The notes under the pieces are model-generated. The model saw only the letters and a list, made by a program, of their open reading frames with translations. It was not told the origin of the DNA and searched no databases. Positions 55,270 through 63,988 of a stretch of DNA of 64,000 bases are shown here, piece by piece; the stretch's first letter is position 1, and every line of letters begins with the position of its first letter. Location of the stretch: NCBI GenBank assembly GCA_023229765.1, contig JALNYO010000010.1, forward strand, positions 366 to 64,365, read 5' to 3'. The position numbers and the translations under genes were made by a program. The stretch comes from Syntrophales bacterium. Its GTDB lineage: Bacteria; Desulfobacterota; Syntrophia; Syntrophales; UBA5619.

Positions 55270-57212
55270 TTTTTCTCTTTTCCGGCCGAAGCAGCTTCGT
55301 TATCCTTCAGGATTCCCTTCTGGAGGAAGTCTTCGCTGACGTAGTCCAAGCCCAGTTTGTCCAACGTCTCTTTGGTAGGAATACCGTCTTTATTCCATCC
55401 CTTGAATTCATAATAATCGTCAAGCAGCTTTTGCTCATAATCATGGTCTCTGATTGCCCAATGGTCTTCAGGAGGCTTTTCATCAATTCTTCTCATGCCC
55501 CTTCGGACATTTAGGGCTCTGACCAGGGTCCGGTTCCTTTGAAACACTTCCCACAGCAGGGTTTCATCCATCTTTATCCCTGTCGCAAACGATATTAAAG
55601 GCGGCATATTATGGATATGGTAAGCCGACCTTCCGCCAAACTGACCGCCTCGGAATGATGAAAGAAATCCGCAGATCCCGGTGGCATCATCCAGGTAATG
55701 CATCGCCTCGTTCCAATCGCAAATGGCGCAAGACGCCTCATTGGAGATGGTGTCGCGCTTTTCCCATTCCATAAAATATTTTTTAAACTTTTCATCAGGC
55801 ACCGAAACCCACCCATTTACAAACTCTTTTCTCTGCTCTATGGTGGGAAGGGGATCCTGGGGGAAGGAGCCTTCAATCTGGGTAATCGCCATCTTCTCAC
55901 CCGTGGCCAACATGAGAAAATAAACGGGATTCAGCCTTCCCAGCTTGATAGGCAACTGCTCAAATCTTTTGATGGTGTTATGATCATACGCCTCGGCGCC
56001 GTTGCCGATCTGACGCGCCGCCAAAGAAACGCCATTGGCTAAGATATCCCCGATCCCTTCCCGGTGAACAATTTTTTCCAGCAGATAGAAGAATCGTTCC
56101 CTGACGTTTACCGGCATTCCCGGAAAATCATGGTCTTTCAAAATGCCGGCTTCGTACAGCTCAAGGGCAAAGGCGATAACCTGCGGCGTTGAGTATGAGT
56201 CCAAACCGTACTCCTGAGAAATGCCGAGTATCTCATAACTGAAGTCCAACTCTTGAAAGGCCGCCATATGATAGGTGTCTTTCCCGTAGCATTTATAGGA
56301 GAATGTTGGTTTTCCCGGAAAGGAGATCACATTGTGGCAGACCTTGGGGCAGTTATAGCAGCTTGTCTGCCGGTTCATATACTTATATTTGAGATTGCGC
56401 CATCTCTCTTCGAGTTCCTTGCTCCAGAAATCCCTTCTTCGCACCCGCGCATTGCCCCAGGAAAAATTGTTGTGGTGAAAACTGTCATCCTCATCAGTCG
56501 CCATCCAGTCTCCGACATACGGGTTTTCAGCAATTGACTTCCTTAGGTTTTGGCACATCTCAAAAAGCTCTGTCGGCCTTGCGATATTCAGGTCCTTCGT
56601 CCCGCGAATCGCTATCGCCTTCAGCCGTTTATCGCCCATGATCGAGCCTACGCCGCGGGCCGCGCTGGAGTGGCTGTGATCGATGGAAGCCATATTGACC
56701 CTGTTTTCGCCGGCCGGGCCGATAGCCGCCACCTGAATTTTTTCGCTCTTCAAATCTCTTTTAATTTGTTCGGCAGTTTCCTGGCAGCCCATACCCCGCA
56801 GATGACTGGCATCGCGTATTTCCACCTTGTCATTGTTTATCCACAAATAAACCAGCTCGGATGATCTGCCACTGATGACTATTTTGTCATAACCGGCATG
56901 CTTGAGTTCCGCTCCAAAATATCCCCCCAATAATGAATGGGCATGCAAGTTGGTCTGGGAGGAAAAGGTATTAACAATGGTGCGGTTGGCGCCGGGAACA
57001 GGGGTTCCTACTAAAAGACCTGAGCTGAAAATTAATACATTTTCGGGGGAGAAGGGTTCAACTTCCGCAGGAACCCTGTCCCACAGTATCTTGTCGGCAG
57101 TGCCCTGACCACCCAGAAAAAGCTCGGTTAATTTCGGGTCAGTTTCGACCCTGTCAATGCTTCCCTGGGATAGATCAATCTCTAAATTAAAACCTGTCTC
57201 TCCGTACCTCAT
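55263..57212 (-). CDS. bamB: BamB-like tungsten aldehyde:ferredoxin oxidoreductase family protein (class II benzoyl-CoA reductase active-site subunit)
   Basis: 649 residues, the usual length. TGFNLEIDLSQGSIDRVETDP, GGQGTADKILWDRVP, YFGAELKHAGYDKIVISG, GDKRLKAIAIRGTKDLNIARP, SCYNCPKVCHNV ([4Fe-4S]), GLDSYSTPQVIAFALELYEAGILKDHDFPGMP, HREGIGDILANG and NVRRGMRRIDEKPPEDHW are characteristic of BamB, not of generic aldehyde oxidoreductases. It holds W-bispterin and should reduce benzoyl-CoA to a 1,5-dienoyl-CoA. The segment DEDDSFHHNNFSWGNARVRR around residues 241-260, near the active site, is not the one I remember for Geobacter BamB (which has Glu and His at E-x-W-H-T-E); a variant substrate is possible. 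The stop is supplied by the repeated 20-mer at 55250-55269. Confidence 0.85.
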   Translation of the reverse strand: MRYGETGFNLEIDLSQGSIDRVETDPKLTELFLGGQGTADKILWDRVPAEVEPFSPENVLIFSSGLLVGTPVPGANRTIVNTFSSQTNLHAHSLLGGYFGAELKHAGYDKIVISGRSSELVYLWINNDKVEIRDASHLRGMGCQETAEQIKRDLKSEKIQVAAIGPAGENRVNMASIDHSHSSAARGVGSIMGDKRLKAIAIRGTKDLNIARPTELFEMCQNLRKSIAENPYVGDWMATDEDDSFHHNNFSWGNARVRRRDFWSKELEERWRNLKYKYMNRQTSCYNCPKVCHNVISFPGKPTFSYKCYGKDTYHMAAFQELDFSYEILGISQEYGLDSYSTPQVIAFALELYEAGILKDHDFPGMPVNVRERFFYLLEKIVHREGIGDILANGVSLAARQIGNGAEAYDHNTIKRFEQLPIKLGRLNPVYFLMLATGEKMAITQIEGSFPQDPLPTIEQRKEFVNGWVSVPDEKFKKYFMEWEKRDTISNEASCAICDWNEAMHYLDDATGICGFLSSFRGGQFGGRSAYHIHNMPPLISFATGIKMDETLLWEVFQRNRTLVRALNVRRGMRRIDEKPPEDHWAIRDHDYEQKLLDDYYEFKGWNKDGIPTKETLDKLGLDYVSEDFLQKGILKDNEAASAGKEKKA

Positions 57213-57568
57213 TTTTTCCCCCTTCTTGATTGCCTGAACCCGTTGTAGATTAAATACTTATCTAACTGGATCATGCATTTCATGCAAAACGGCCTGCGCC
57301 TGCACAAGGCCAAGACTTAAATACTGGTTAAATTTATAAAGCTTTGCTACATTAATATTTATGCCATGGTTTCAGTAACGAATACAACTCTGGCGGCCCC
57401 TTTGAAAAGCGACCCAAGGAAAAACCTGATTTATGACATAAGAACCATTCCAACACTCCAAACTCGGTCGGGACTTACAAACAGATTTAAAAAATAATGT
57501 CAAGTTTTTTGTATGCAGTATCAAAGCCCGGAGGAAAATTTTTCATTAGCGCCGTGCGGCATCGATAT
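57213..57568. other. Intergenic region upstream of the bam operon
   Basis: 356 bp without a gene, between the YchF-like gene and bamB on the minus strand. A minus-strand TTGACA (57498-57503) has no good -10. GG-N10-GC occurs once (near 57296-57310) but the -12 box is AGGC, not TTGC. No palindrome of the operon A-C type is seen, so the bam operon appears to be regulated separately. Confidence 0.4.
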
Positions 57569-58600
57569 TTACACATTAAACCGGAAATTGATGATCTCGC
57601 CGTCCTGAACAATATACTCCTTGCCCTCGAGACGGAGTTTCCCCTGGCTTCTGACCCCGACGTAGCTGCCGCCGCAGGCGATGAACTCCTCGTAGCCAAT
57701 AACCTCGGCCTTGATGAACCCCCGTTCGAAATCGTTATGGATGACCCCGGCGGCTTTCGGGGCCTTTGTTCCGGCGGGGATTACCCAGGCCTTGACCTCG
57801 TCCTCGCCGACGGTGAAGTAGGAAATCTGGCCGAGGAGGGAGAAAGCGGCTTTAATCACCCGTCCAAAGGCGGCCTCGGCGATGCCAAGCGACTGGAGAA
57901 ATTCATTGCGTTCTCCAACGGGCAGGGCGATCAGTTCCGCCTCGATTTCACAGCAGATGCCGATGCCGGGAACATCCGTTCCCAATGCCTGCAAAAAGGC
58001 AACGGCGACCGATGGATCGTCCTCCGGGGTATTGACGACCACAAGTTCCGGGCGAATTGTCCAGAAGGAAAAGCTCCTCAGGCCGTGCTTCTCTTCATCG
58101 GAAAGCGGCAATCCCCGGAGCGGCTTGCCGCCCTCAAGCTGTTCCAGAAGCCTCGGCAGGACCGCGGCGTGCAGGGCATCCTGCGGGGTCATCGGTTTTT
58201 TTGCCGTTTTGGCGAGCCGTTCCAGGCGGTTTTCCACGATCAGCAGGTCGGAAAGAATCAGCTCGTCTTCAAGCTTGCGGTAGCGGCCAAGCGCCTCCGC
58301 TAGATCAAGCGCGGTGAAGGCGTCAACGATATGGACAAGCCCATCGGCACCGGAGAGGCTCTGACGGACGGCATTCCATGCCTTCTCACCTGCGGCGTTA
58401 ACATCGCTGAAGGGGATTCTGGCGGGTGAAACCTTGACCGGCGCGAAGATTTCGACCAGCCTCTCGAAGCGTGGGTCGGGCACGGCAGCGAGCCCTCGCA
58501 CGCAGGTCTCACCGTGCAGATCGCGGCTCTTGACGCCGGTCATGATCTCAAACAGGGTGCTTTTCCCGCTTTGCGGCAGGCCGATAATTCCAATTTCCAT
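57569..58600 (-). CDS. YchF-like (Obg family) GTPase/ATPase with TGS domain
   Basis: 343 residues. Walker A GLPQSGKSTLFEIMTG near residue 6, ADGLVHIVDAF switch region, and C-terminal QISYFTVGEDEVKAWVIPAGTKAPKAAGVIHNDFERGFIKAEVIGYEEFIACGGSYVGVRSQGKLRLEGKEYIVQDGEIINFRFNV, which is the TGS/DUF933 domain of YchF. The first motif has QSGKS where canonical YchF has NVGKS, and the nucleotide-specificity motif NxxE appears as VVNTPED, so it may be a divergent paralogue of the ribosome-associated ATPase. It is the last gene of the dapL-dapF-pbp-tat cluster strand but lies upstream of bamB. Confidence 0.82.
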   Translation of the reverse strand: MEIGIIGLPQSGKSTLFEIMTGVKSRDLHGETCVRGLAAVPDPRFERLVEIFAPVKVSPARIPFSDVNAAGEKAWNAVRQSLSGADGLVHIVDAFTALDLAEALGRYRKLEDELILSDLLIVENRLERLAKTAKKPMTPQDALHAAVLPRLLEQLEGGKPLRGLPLSDEEKHGLRSFSFWTIRPELVVVNTPEDDPSVAVAFLQALGTDVPGIGICCEIEAELIALPVGERNEFLQSLGIAEAAFGRVIKAAFSLLGQISYFTVGEDEVKAWVIPAGTKAPKAAGVIHNDFERGFIKAEVIGYEEFIACGGSYVGVRSQGKLRLEGKEYIVQDGEIINFRFNV

Positions 58601-58627
58601 TTATTGTTTCCTCAGGCAAAGGCCTTT

Positions 58628-58647
58628 TATGAACATTAAGCTACGCT
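58628..58647. repeat. Dispersed 20-mer at the 3-prime end of dapL
   Basis: TATGAACATTAAGCTACGCT. On the minus strand it supplies the last residues (Ser-Val-Ala) and the stop TAA (58636-58638) of dapL. Related to 55250-55269 and to the MITE inserts at 35261-35281 and 43964-43984. Confidence 0.45.
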
Positions 58648-59805
58648 CTCAATACGGGCCATCGCCTCTTCCAGCCGTTTATCCGGTACAGTCAGCGAGA
58701 TGCGGACAAATCCTTCGCCGTACTGCCCATAGGCGGTGCCGGAGGCCACGACAACGGCCGCCTTCTCGAACAGGTGGTTGGTGAATTCAAGAGAACTCAT
58801 CCCTTGCGGGGTCGGAATCCACAGGTAGAAGGTACCCTTTGGCGGATTGAAGTCTATCCCGATCTTGGCGAGCGTCTGTAAAACCCGTTTGCGTCGGGCA
58901 GCGTAGATCTGGAGCATGCGGTCTATGTTTCCGCCTTCGCTTCGCAGCGCTTGAATCCCCGCGAACTGGATCGGGTTGAAGATGCCGGAGTCGGTGTTTT
59001 CCTTGACTTTGCTCATCGCGGCAATCAGCTCCCTGTTGCCGATGGCCATGCCGATCCGCCAGCCGGCCATGTTGTAAGGTTTGGAAAGGGAGTTCAGCTC
59101 AACGCCCACCTCCTTCGCCCCCGCGGCGGACATGAAGCTCAATCGCTCCTGGCCTGCGAAGACAACCTCGCTGTACGGGTTGTCGTAGCAAACGGCGATG
59201 TTGTTTTTCTTCGCGAAGATGACCAGTTTATCAAAAAAGTCACGGGTCGCGCAGGCCCCTGTCGGGTTATTCGGATAGTTCAAAAACATCCCCCGGGCCT
59301 TTTGCAGCACATCTCCGGGTATTTCCTCAAAGACGGGCAGATATCCATTTTCCGGCCGGATAGGAACACTCCAGGGAATGCCGCCTCCCAGCAGGATGCT
59401 TGCCCGGTAAGCCGGGTATCCGGGATCGGTCATCAGCACAATGTCCCCGGGGTTTATGCAGGCCATGATAAAATGGTGACAACCCTCCTTGGAACCGATG
59501 AGACCAAGTATCTCAGTCGCCGGGTCAAGGCTGACATCATATCGCTTCTTGTACCAGGAGGCGACCTCCTGGCGAAAGGCGAACATCCCCTTCTCCTCGT
59601 CCGTCGGATAGCGGTGGTTCTCCGGGTCGCGAGCCTGAAGGCAGAGCTCCGCGATGATCGCCTCTGGGGTCGGCTCGACCGGATCCCCGATCGCGAGGCT
59701 GATCACGTCAACGCCGGCCGCCTTGGCGGCGGCGATCTTTTTCCTCAATTCCATAAACAGATAAGGCGGTATTTTTGTCAAACGCTCGGCAATCTGCACG
59801 CTCAT
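58636..59805 (-). CDS. dapL: LL-diaminopimelate aminotransferase (DapL)
   Basis: 389 residues from ATG 59805, which overlaps the dapF stop as ATGA; a longer frame by five codons is possible. Motifs of class I aminotransferases: ISLAIGDPVEPTPEAI, YPNNPTGA, CYDNPYSEVVF, LNSLSKPYNMAGWRIGMAIG (PLP Lys in SLSKPYN) and FVRISLTVPDKRLEEA. DapL converts tetrahydrodipicolinate directly to LL-diaminopimelate, the bypass used by many deltaproteobacteria and chlamydiae. It is coupled to dapF, the next enzyme, upstream. Confidence 0.92.
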   Translation of the reverse strand: MSVQIAERLTKIPPYLFMELRKKIAAAKAAGVDVISLAIGDPVEPTPEAIIAELCLQARDPENHRYPTDEEKGMFAFRQEVASWYKKRYDVSLDPATEILGLIGSKEGCHHFIMACINPGDIVLMTDPGYPAYRASILLGGGIPWSVPIRPENGYLPVFEEIPGDVLQKARGMFLNYPNNPTGACATRDFFDKLVIFAKKNNIAVCYDNPYSEVVFAGQERLSFMSAAGAKEVGVELNSLSKPYNMAGWRIGMAIGNRELIAAMSKVKENTDSGIFNPIQFAGIQALRSEGGNIDRMLQIYAARRKRVLQTLAKIGIDFNPPKGTFYLWIPTPQGMSSLEFTNHLFEKAAVVVASGTAYGQYGEGFVRISLTVPDKRLEEAMARIESVA

Positions 59806-60629
59806 TCCCCCTTCCTCCATGCTTCATCCCACAGTTTTCCCTGATATACGACAGTGACCTTTCCCTCTAAATAAACATCCGTAAAGCCGTCGTTTGTCTT
59901 TTTAAAGTATATTGTCAGTATTTCGCCGCTCTTGACATGGACCGCAACCGGCGACTGGACGAACCCCTTGCGGGCGGCGATCAGGGCCGAGGCTACGGAG
60001 CCGGTTCCACAGGCGAGGGTTTCATTCTCGACGCCCCGCTCATAAGTCCGCACCCGGAGCGTGTGGTCGTCAACAATCAGGACAAAATTGGCGTTAGTCC
60101 CGGCTGGCTGGTAATGGGCATGCCGGCGTATTTCCCGTCCGACATGAAAGACGTCGAACTGATCAATATCTTCTATAAAATGAATCGCATGGGGGACTCC
60201 GGTATCCACGCTGTGGATGGCAATGTCGCTTCCTCCCACCTTGATCTGGTCATCCATCGCCAGGCTGTGCGGGGCGGTCAGGTGAATCTTGGCGACATCA
60301 TTTTTTACCTCGGCATCAATGACGCCTGCAATCGTTTCAAAGGACATCCGCGCTCCGGCGATTCCCTTGAGGAAGGCAAAGCGCGCGGCGCAGCGCCCTC
60401 CGTTGCCGCACATCGCCGCTTCCGAACCATCGGCGTTGAAAAAACGCCAACGGAAATCGACCTTGTCGGAAGGTTCGATCACAATAAGGCCGTCCGCTCC
60501 AACGGAAACCTGCCGCGCACAGACGGTTTTTGCAAAGGAAGCCAGCTCTCCGACCTGAAGATTTCTGTCCATATTGTCGATAAATATGAAATCATTGCCG
60601 CTGCCGCTTAGCTTATAAAATTCAATCAT
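59802..60629 (-). CDS. dapF: Diaminopimelate epimerase (DapF)
   Basis: 275 residues. Both catalytic cysteines are present: AAMCGNGGRCAARF (about 73) and LACGTGSVASALIAA (about 217). FYKLSGSGNDFIFIDN at the N-terminus and YERGVENETLACGTG are typical. It converts LL- to meso-diaminopimelate for peptidoglycan and lysine. Overlaps dapL by 4 bp; both belong to a cell-wall and export cluster. Confidence 0.95.
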   Translation of the reverse strand: MIEFYKLSGSGNDFIFIDNMDRNLQVGELASFAKTVCARQVSVGADGLIVIEPSDKVDFRWRFFNADGSEAAMCGNGGRCAARFAFLKGIAGARMSFETIAGVIDAEVKNDVAKIHLTAPHSLAMDDQIKVGGSDIAIHSVDTGVPHAIHFIEDIDQFDVFHVGREIRRHAHYQPAGTNANFVLIVDDHTLRVRTYERGVENETLACGTGSVASALIAARKGFVQSPVAVHVKSGEILTIYFKKTNDGFTDVYLEGKVTVVYQGKLWDEAWRKGE

Positions 60630-60677
60630 CAGAACCTTTCTGTACGAGCGGTTCGCGAACCGCCCCTACCCAAACGA

Positions 60678-62735
60678 TCAATCCGACTCCTCTTCCGCTC
60701 TCGGGATTGCTGTGGGCAGGTTTTCCGGGAGGATCGTCTCGACGCCATCGGGGGTTGTCCCTTCGAGGAAACACTCATAGATCACATCCTTGCCCGATCC
60801 TTGAGCCGGCAAACCGGTTTTTTGCCTGACCTTGACGAAAACGATTCCCTCCGGGGCGGGAAATTGCTCGGCAGGCGATTCTTCCAGAGCCTTTTGTGCA
60901 AAATAGAGCCAGATCGGCGCCGCCGCCCGGCCACCCACCTCCTGTCGCGCCATCGATCTTTCCTGATCGAATCCCACCCATGCCCCTGCAACCAGCGACG
61001 GGGTGAAGCCAAGGAACCAGGCGTCGCGGGTATCGTCGGTTGTTCCGGTTTTTCCGGCAACCGGTCTTCCGAGCTTCTTTATCATCTGCGCCGTACCACT
61101 TTCAACAACATCCTGCATGACCCATGTCGTCATGAACGCGATCCGCGGGTCCATCACCTGTTCAGACTTTGGCTGGGTCTCTTCAAAGACATGTCCGGTG
61201 CGATCGACGATCTTTTTGATGAAGAAGGGCTGAACCCGCTGCCCCCCGTTGGCAAGCACGCCGTAAGCCTGGACAAGTTCCTGCAGGGTAACGCCGGCGG
61301 TGCCGAGGGCCAGTGAGAGGTTGCGTGCCAGGGGCGAGGTTATTCCCATGTTTTTAGCATAGGCAATCGCATAATCCACCCCTATTTCTTCCAGAATCTT
61401 GATCGAGATGATGTTCCGGGAATGGATCAAGCCATTGTGCAAAGTCGTCGGTCCGAGAAATTTCCGGTCAAAATTTTGAGGCGTCCACACCCCATCCGGC
61501 TGCTGGGGATCGGGATAGACGATCGGGGAATCAACGATAACCGTGGAGGGCGTCATTCCCTTGTCGAAGGCGGCGGTGTAGATCAGCGGTTTAAAAGCCG
61601 AACCCGGCTGGCGCCTGGACTGAGTCGCCCGGTTGAACTCGCTGTGTTGGAAATTACGTCCTCCCACCATCGCCAGCACGGCGCCTGTTTTCGGATTCAT
61701 CGCGTACAGGGAACCCTGAAGCTCCCCTTTTTTGTAGCCTTCCCGCTCTTCTACTTCACTTACACCGCGTTCAACGGCATCTCGCGCCGCCATCTGCATC
61801 TTGATGTCGAGCGTTGTGTAAACCTCCAGACCTTCCTTGTAAAGGACGTCTCCGCCGTATTTTTCCAGGATGTAGCGGCGAATGTTTTCGATGAAATAAG
61901 CGGCGATCTTGTCTTTTGGCTTTATCGAGCGCAACCGCACCTTTGTCGCCAGCGCCCGGTCCCGCTCTTTGGCCGTTATGTATCCATCCTCCAGCATCCT
62001 GTCGAGGACGTAGGCCTGCCGCTGGTAAGATTTATCAGGGTGCAGGTAGGGGGAATAAGCACTGGGCGCCTTTGGAAGTCCGGCCAGGATCGCGACTTCG
62101 GCAAGCGTCAGCTCTTTTGCGCTTTTCCCGAAATATCCCTGGGAGGCCGCCTCTATCCCGTAGGTCCCGTGGCCGAGATAGATATGGTTCAAATAGAGGG
62201 TGATAATCTCCTCTTTGGTCAGATATTTTTCAATCTTGAGGGCGAGGAGCGCCTCCCTGATCTTGCGCGTGTAGCTCTTCTCCGGGGAGAGGTAAAGCAG
62301 TTTTGCCACCTGCTGGGTAATAGTGCTTCCCCCTTGGACGATGTGTCCCGCCCGGACATTCTTGAAAAAAGCCCGAAACAGGCTCTGCGTGTCGAAGCCG
62401 CCATGCTGGAAAAAACGCGAGTCTTCGGCGGCGATAAAGGCCTGGATAGCTATCTTCGGGATATCCTCGTACTTGACAACCTTGCGGTCCTCGAGAAAAA
62501 ACTCGTCGATCAGTTCGTTGTTGTCCGCATAGACCCTGGTCGTGATGCTCGGGCGGTAATCCTTCAGGGCTGCAATACTGGGCAGCTCCTGCAGCAGCGC
62601 GAAATATACCAGACTGCTTCCCGCGAGGGCGGCGCCTACGAAAAGCACTATAAAAGCAATAACGGCGATCCCCAGAAGGGAGCGGCGCGAGGCTGAGCGC
62701 TTCTTCTTTGGCAGGGTGGAATGTCTAATCGTCAT
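60678..62735 (-). CDS. Class A penicillin-binding protein (PBP1A family)
   Basis: 685 residues. N-terminal cytoplasmic tail, one membrane segment (SLLGIAVIAFIVLFVGAALAGSSLVYF, about 19-45), glycosyltransferase domain with catalytic Glu in AAEDSRFFQHGGFDTQSLFRAFFKN and GGSTITQQVAKLLYLSPEKSYTRKIREALLALKIEKYLTKEEIITLYLN, and transpeptidase domain with SRRQPGSAFKPLIYTAAFDKG (Ser-x2-Lys), SRN and KTGTTDDTRDAWFLGFTPSLVAGAWVG. It polymerises and crosslinks peptidoglycan in the periplasm. It overlaps tatC by 4 bp. Confidence 0.94.
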   Translation of the reverse strand: MTIRHSTLPKKKRSASRRSLLGIAVIAFIVLFVGAALAGSSLVYFALLQELPSIAALKDYRPSITTRVYADNNELIDEFFLEDRKVVKYEDIPKIAIQAFIAAEDSRFFQHGGFDTQSLFRAFFKNVRAGHIVQGGSTITQQVAKLLYLSPEKSYTRKIREALLALKIEKYLTKEEIITLYLNHIYLGHGTYGIEAASQGYFGKSAKELTLAEVAILAGLPKAPSAYSPYLHPDKSYQRQAYVLDRMLEDGYITAKERDRALATKVRLRSIKPKDKIAAYFIENIRRYILEKYGGDVLYKEGLEVYTTLDIKMQMAARDAVERGVSEVEEREGYKKGELQGSLYAMNPKTGAVLAMVGGRNFQHSEFNRATQSRRQPGSAFKPLIYTAAFDKGMTPSTVIVDSPIVYPDPQQPDGVWTPQNFDRKFLGPTTLHNGLIHSRNIISIKILEEIGVDYAIAYAKNMGITSPLARNLSLALGTAGVTLQELVQAYGVLANGGQRVQPFFIKKIVDRTGHVFEETQPKSEQVMDPRIAFMTTWVMQDVVESGTAQMIKKLGRPVAGKTGTTDDTRDAWFLGFTPSLVAGAWVGFDQERSMARQEVGGRAAAPIWLYFAQKALEESPAEQFPAPEGIVFVKVRQKTGLPAQGSGKDVIYECFLEGTTPDGVETILPENLPTAIPRAEEESD

Positions 62736-63511
62736 GATTGGTCGGCTTCCTCGTTTTCGGCTTCTTCGGGGGATGATTTTTTCTTGCCGGCGAATTTTGT
62801 CAGAACAATGCTGACCTCGTAGAGAATCAGGAGCGGACCTGCCATTAGAATCTGACTGATTGCGTCCGGAGAAGGTGTGAGAACGGCGGCGGCAATAAAA
62901 ATAATCAGAATGGCATAGCGCCGCTGCTTTGCCAGCATTTTTGAGTTGACGATCCCGATCTTGGCAAGAAAAAACAGGAATACCGGCATCTCGAAACTGA
63001 GACCGAAGGCAAGCAGAAATTTAAGCGTCAAACTCAGATATTCACGGAACGAGATCATCGGCTTTAAAAAGTCTGTCGAAAAGCTGACAAAAAAACGAAA
63101 GGCCGGCGGCAGGGCAATAAAATAACCGAACAGCACCCCGCCGGCGAAAAGCAGTGAGGAGAAGAAGACAAACGGAACGACCGCCCGTTTCTCTTTTTTG
63201 TAAAGCCCGGGAGAGATGAAGCGCCAGATCTCGAACAGGGTATAGGGGGCAGTCAGCAGCAGAGAGGCAAAAAGGGCGATCTTCATGTGGATGAAGAATG
63301 CCTCTGGAAGTCCCGTGAAGATCATCGAACTTTGCGCCGGCATCGCCTCGACCAGCGGCTTGGTGATTACCTTGAAAGACCAGTCCTTAAACAGATAGCA
63401 GACCCCGAAGCCGATGGCGACAACGATCAGCACCCGGATCAGGCGCGCCTTCAGCTCTTCGAGATGCGAGGTCAGGGGCAGTTTTTCTTCTTCTGAATTT
63501 TCCGTTTCCAT
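62732..63511 (-). CDS. tatC: Twin-arginine translocase subunit TatC
   Basis: 259 residues with six membrane segments. LTSHLEELKARLIRVLIVVAIGFGVCYLF, the FTGLPEAFFIHMKIALFASLLLTAPYTLFEIWRFISPGLYKKEKR region (conserved Phe and Glu), and FLLAFGLSFEMPVFLFFLAKIGIVNS are TatC signatures. It recognises twin-arginine signal peptides. A polar acidic tail (KKSSPEEAENEEADQS) ends the protein. Encoded after tatA/B and coupled by a 4-bp overlap to the PBP gene. Confidence 0.95.
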   Translation of the reverse strand: METENSEEEKLPLTSHLEELKARLIRVLIVVAIGFGVCYLFKDWSFKVITKPLVEAMPAQSSMIFTGLPEAFFIHMKIALFASLLLTAPYTLFEIWRFISPGLYKKEKRAVVPFVFFSSLLFAGGVLFGYFIALPPAFRFFVSFSTDFLKPMISFREYLSLTLKFLLAFGLSFEMPVFLFFLAKIGIVNSKMLAKQRRYAILIIFIAAAVLTPSPDAISQILMAGPLLILYEVSIVLTKFAGKKKSSPEEAENEEADQS

Positions 63512-63553
63512 AGATTTATCGGTAAAAAAATGTTTAGAGGCGCCGTCGGAAGG

Positions 63554-63883
63554 CTATACATGAGGTTTGCGTTCGTCGCCTTTGGGGGAATTCTTTTTAT
63601 CCTCGGCCGCGGTAGAATCGGGAGCGGCGTTTTTTGTCTCTTCCTTGCCACCATGTTCCTTGCCACCATGAAGCAGGGCATCTTTTATGCCGTCCATGTC
63701 CTTTTTCAGCTCGTCGGTTTTCAGCGTCTCCTTGATCGTTTCCGTTGCGCCGTCGGCCGCCCTGCGAAATTCGGAAAGCCCTTTTCCCAATGCTTTGGCA
63801 ATATCCGGCAGCTTCTTGGGACCAACCACAAGCAGGGCGACTACCGCGATTACCAACAACTCCGGCATACCAATACCAAACAT
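63554..63883 (-). CDS. Tat translocase TatA/TatB family protein
   Basis: 109 residues: an N-terminal membrane segment (FGIGMPELLVIAVVALLVVGPKKLP, 2-25) followed by the amphipathic helix DIAKALGKGLSEFRRAADGATETIKETL and a charged tail. The early Glu and length are between those of TatA and TatB; the Pro-Glu at positions 7-8 and FGxxG start fit TatB somewhat better. It forms the export pore with TatC. A good promoter lies upstream. Confidence 0.9.
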   Translation of the reverse strand: MFGIGMPELLVIAVVALLVVGPKKLPDIAKALGKGLSEFRRAADGATETIKETLKTDELKKDMDGIKDALLHGGKEHGGKEETKNAAPDSTAAEDKKNSPKGDERKPHV

Positions 63884-63959
63884 GACCGCACCTCTAACGA
63901 ATCTAACATCCCTTTATTGCGGGACCATGAAAATTCCCAAACGCATTTTCCCGAGGCGC

Positions 63960-63988
63960 TTATAACCGCAGCAGGAAAATTTTGTCAA
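63960..63988 (-). promoter_or_regulatory. Sigma-70 promoter of the tat-pbp-dap cluster
   Basis: On the minus strand TTGACA (63983-63988) and TTATAA (63960-63965) are separated by 17 bp, about 75 bp ahead of the tatA/B start. It could drive tatA/B, tatC, the PBP, dapF and dapL, which overlap or lie close together. Confidence 0.65.

Noticed and set aside
57296..57310. Sigma-54 promoter for the bam operon (GG-N10-GC)
   Set aside because: The -12 box is AGGC in place of TTGC and no enhancer palindromes are nearby.
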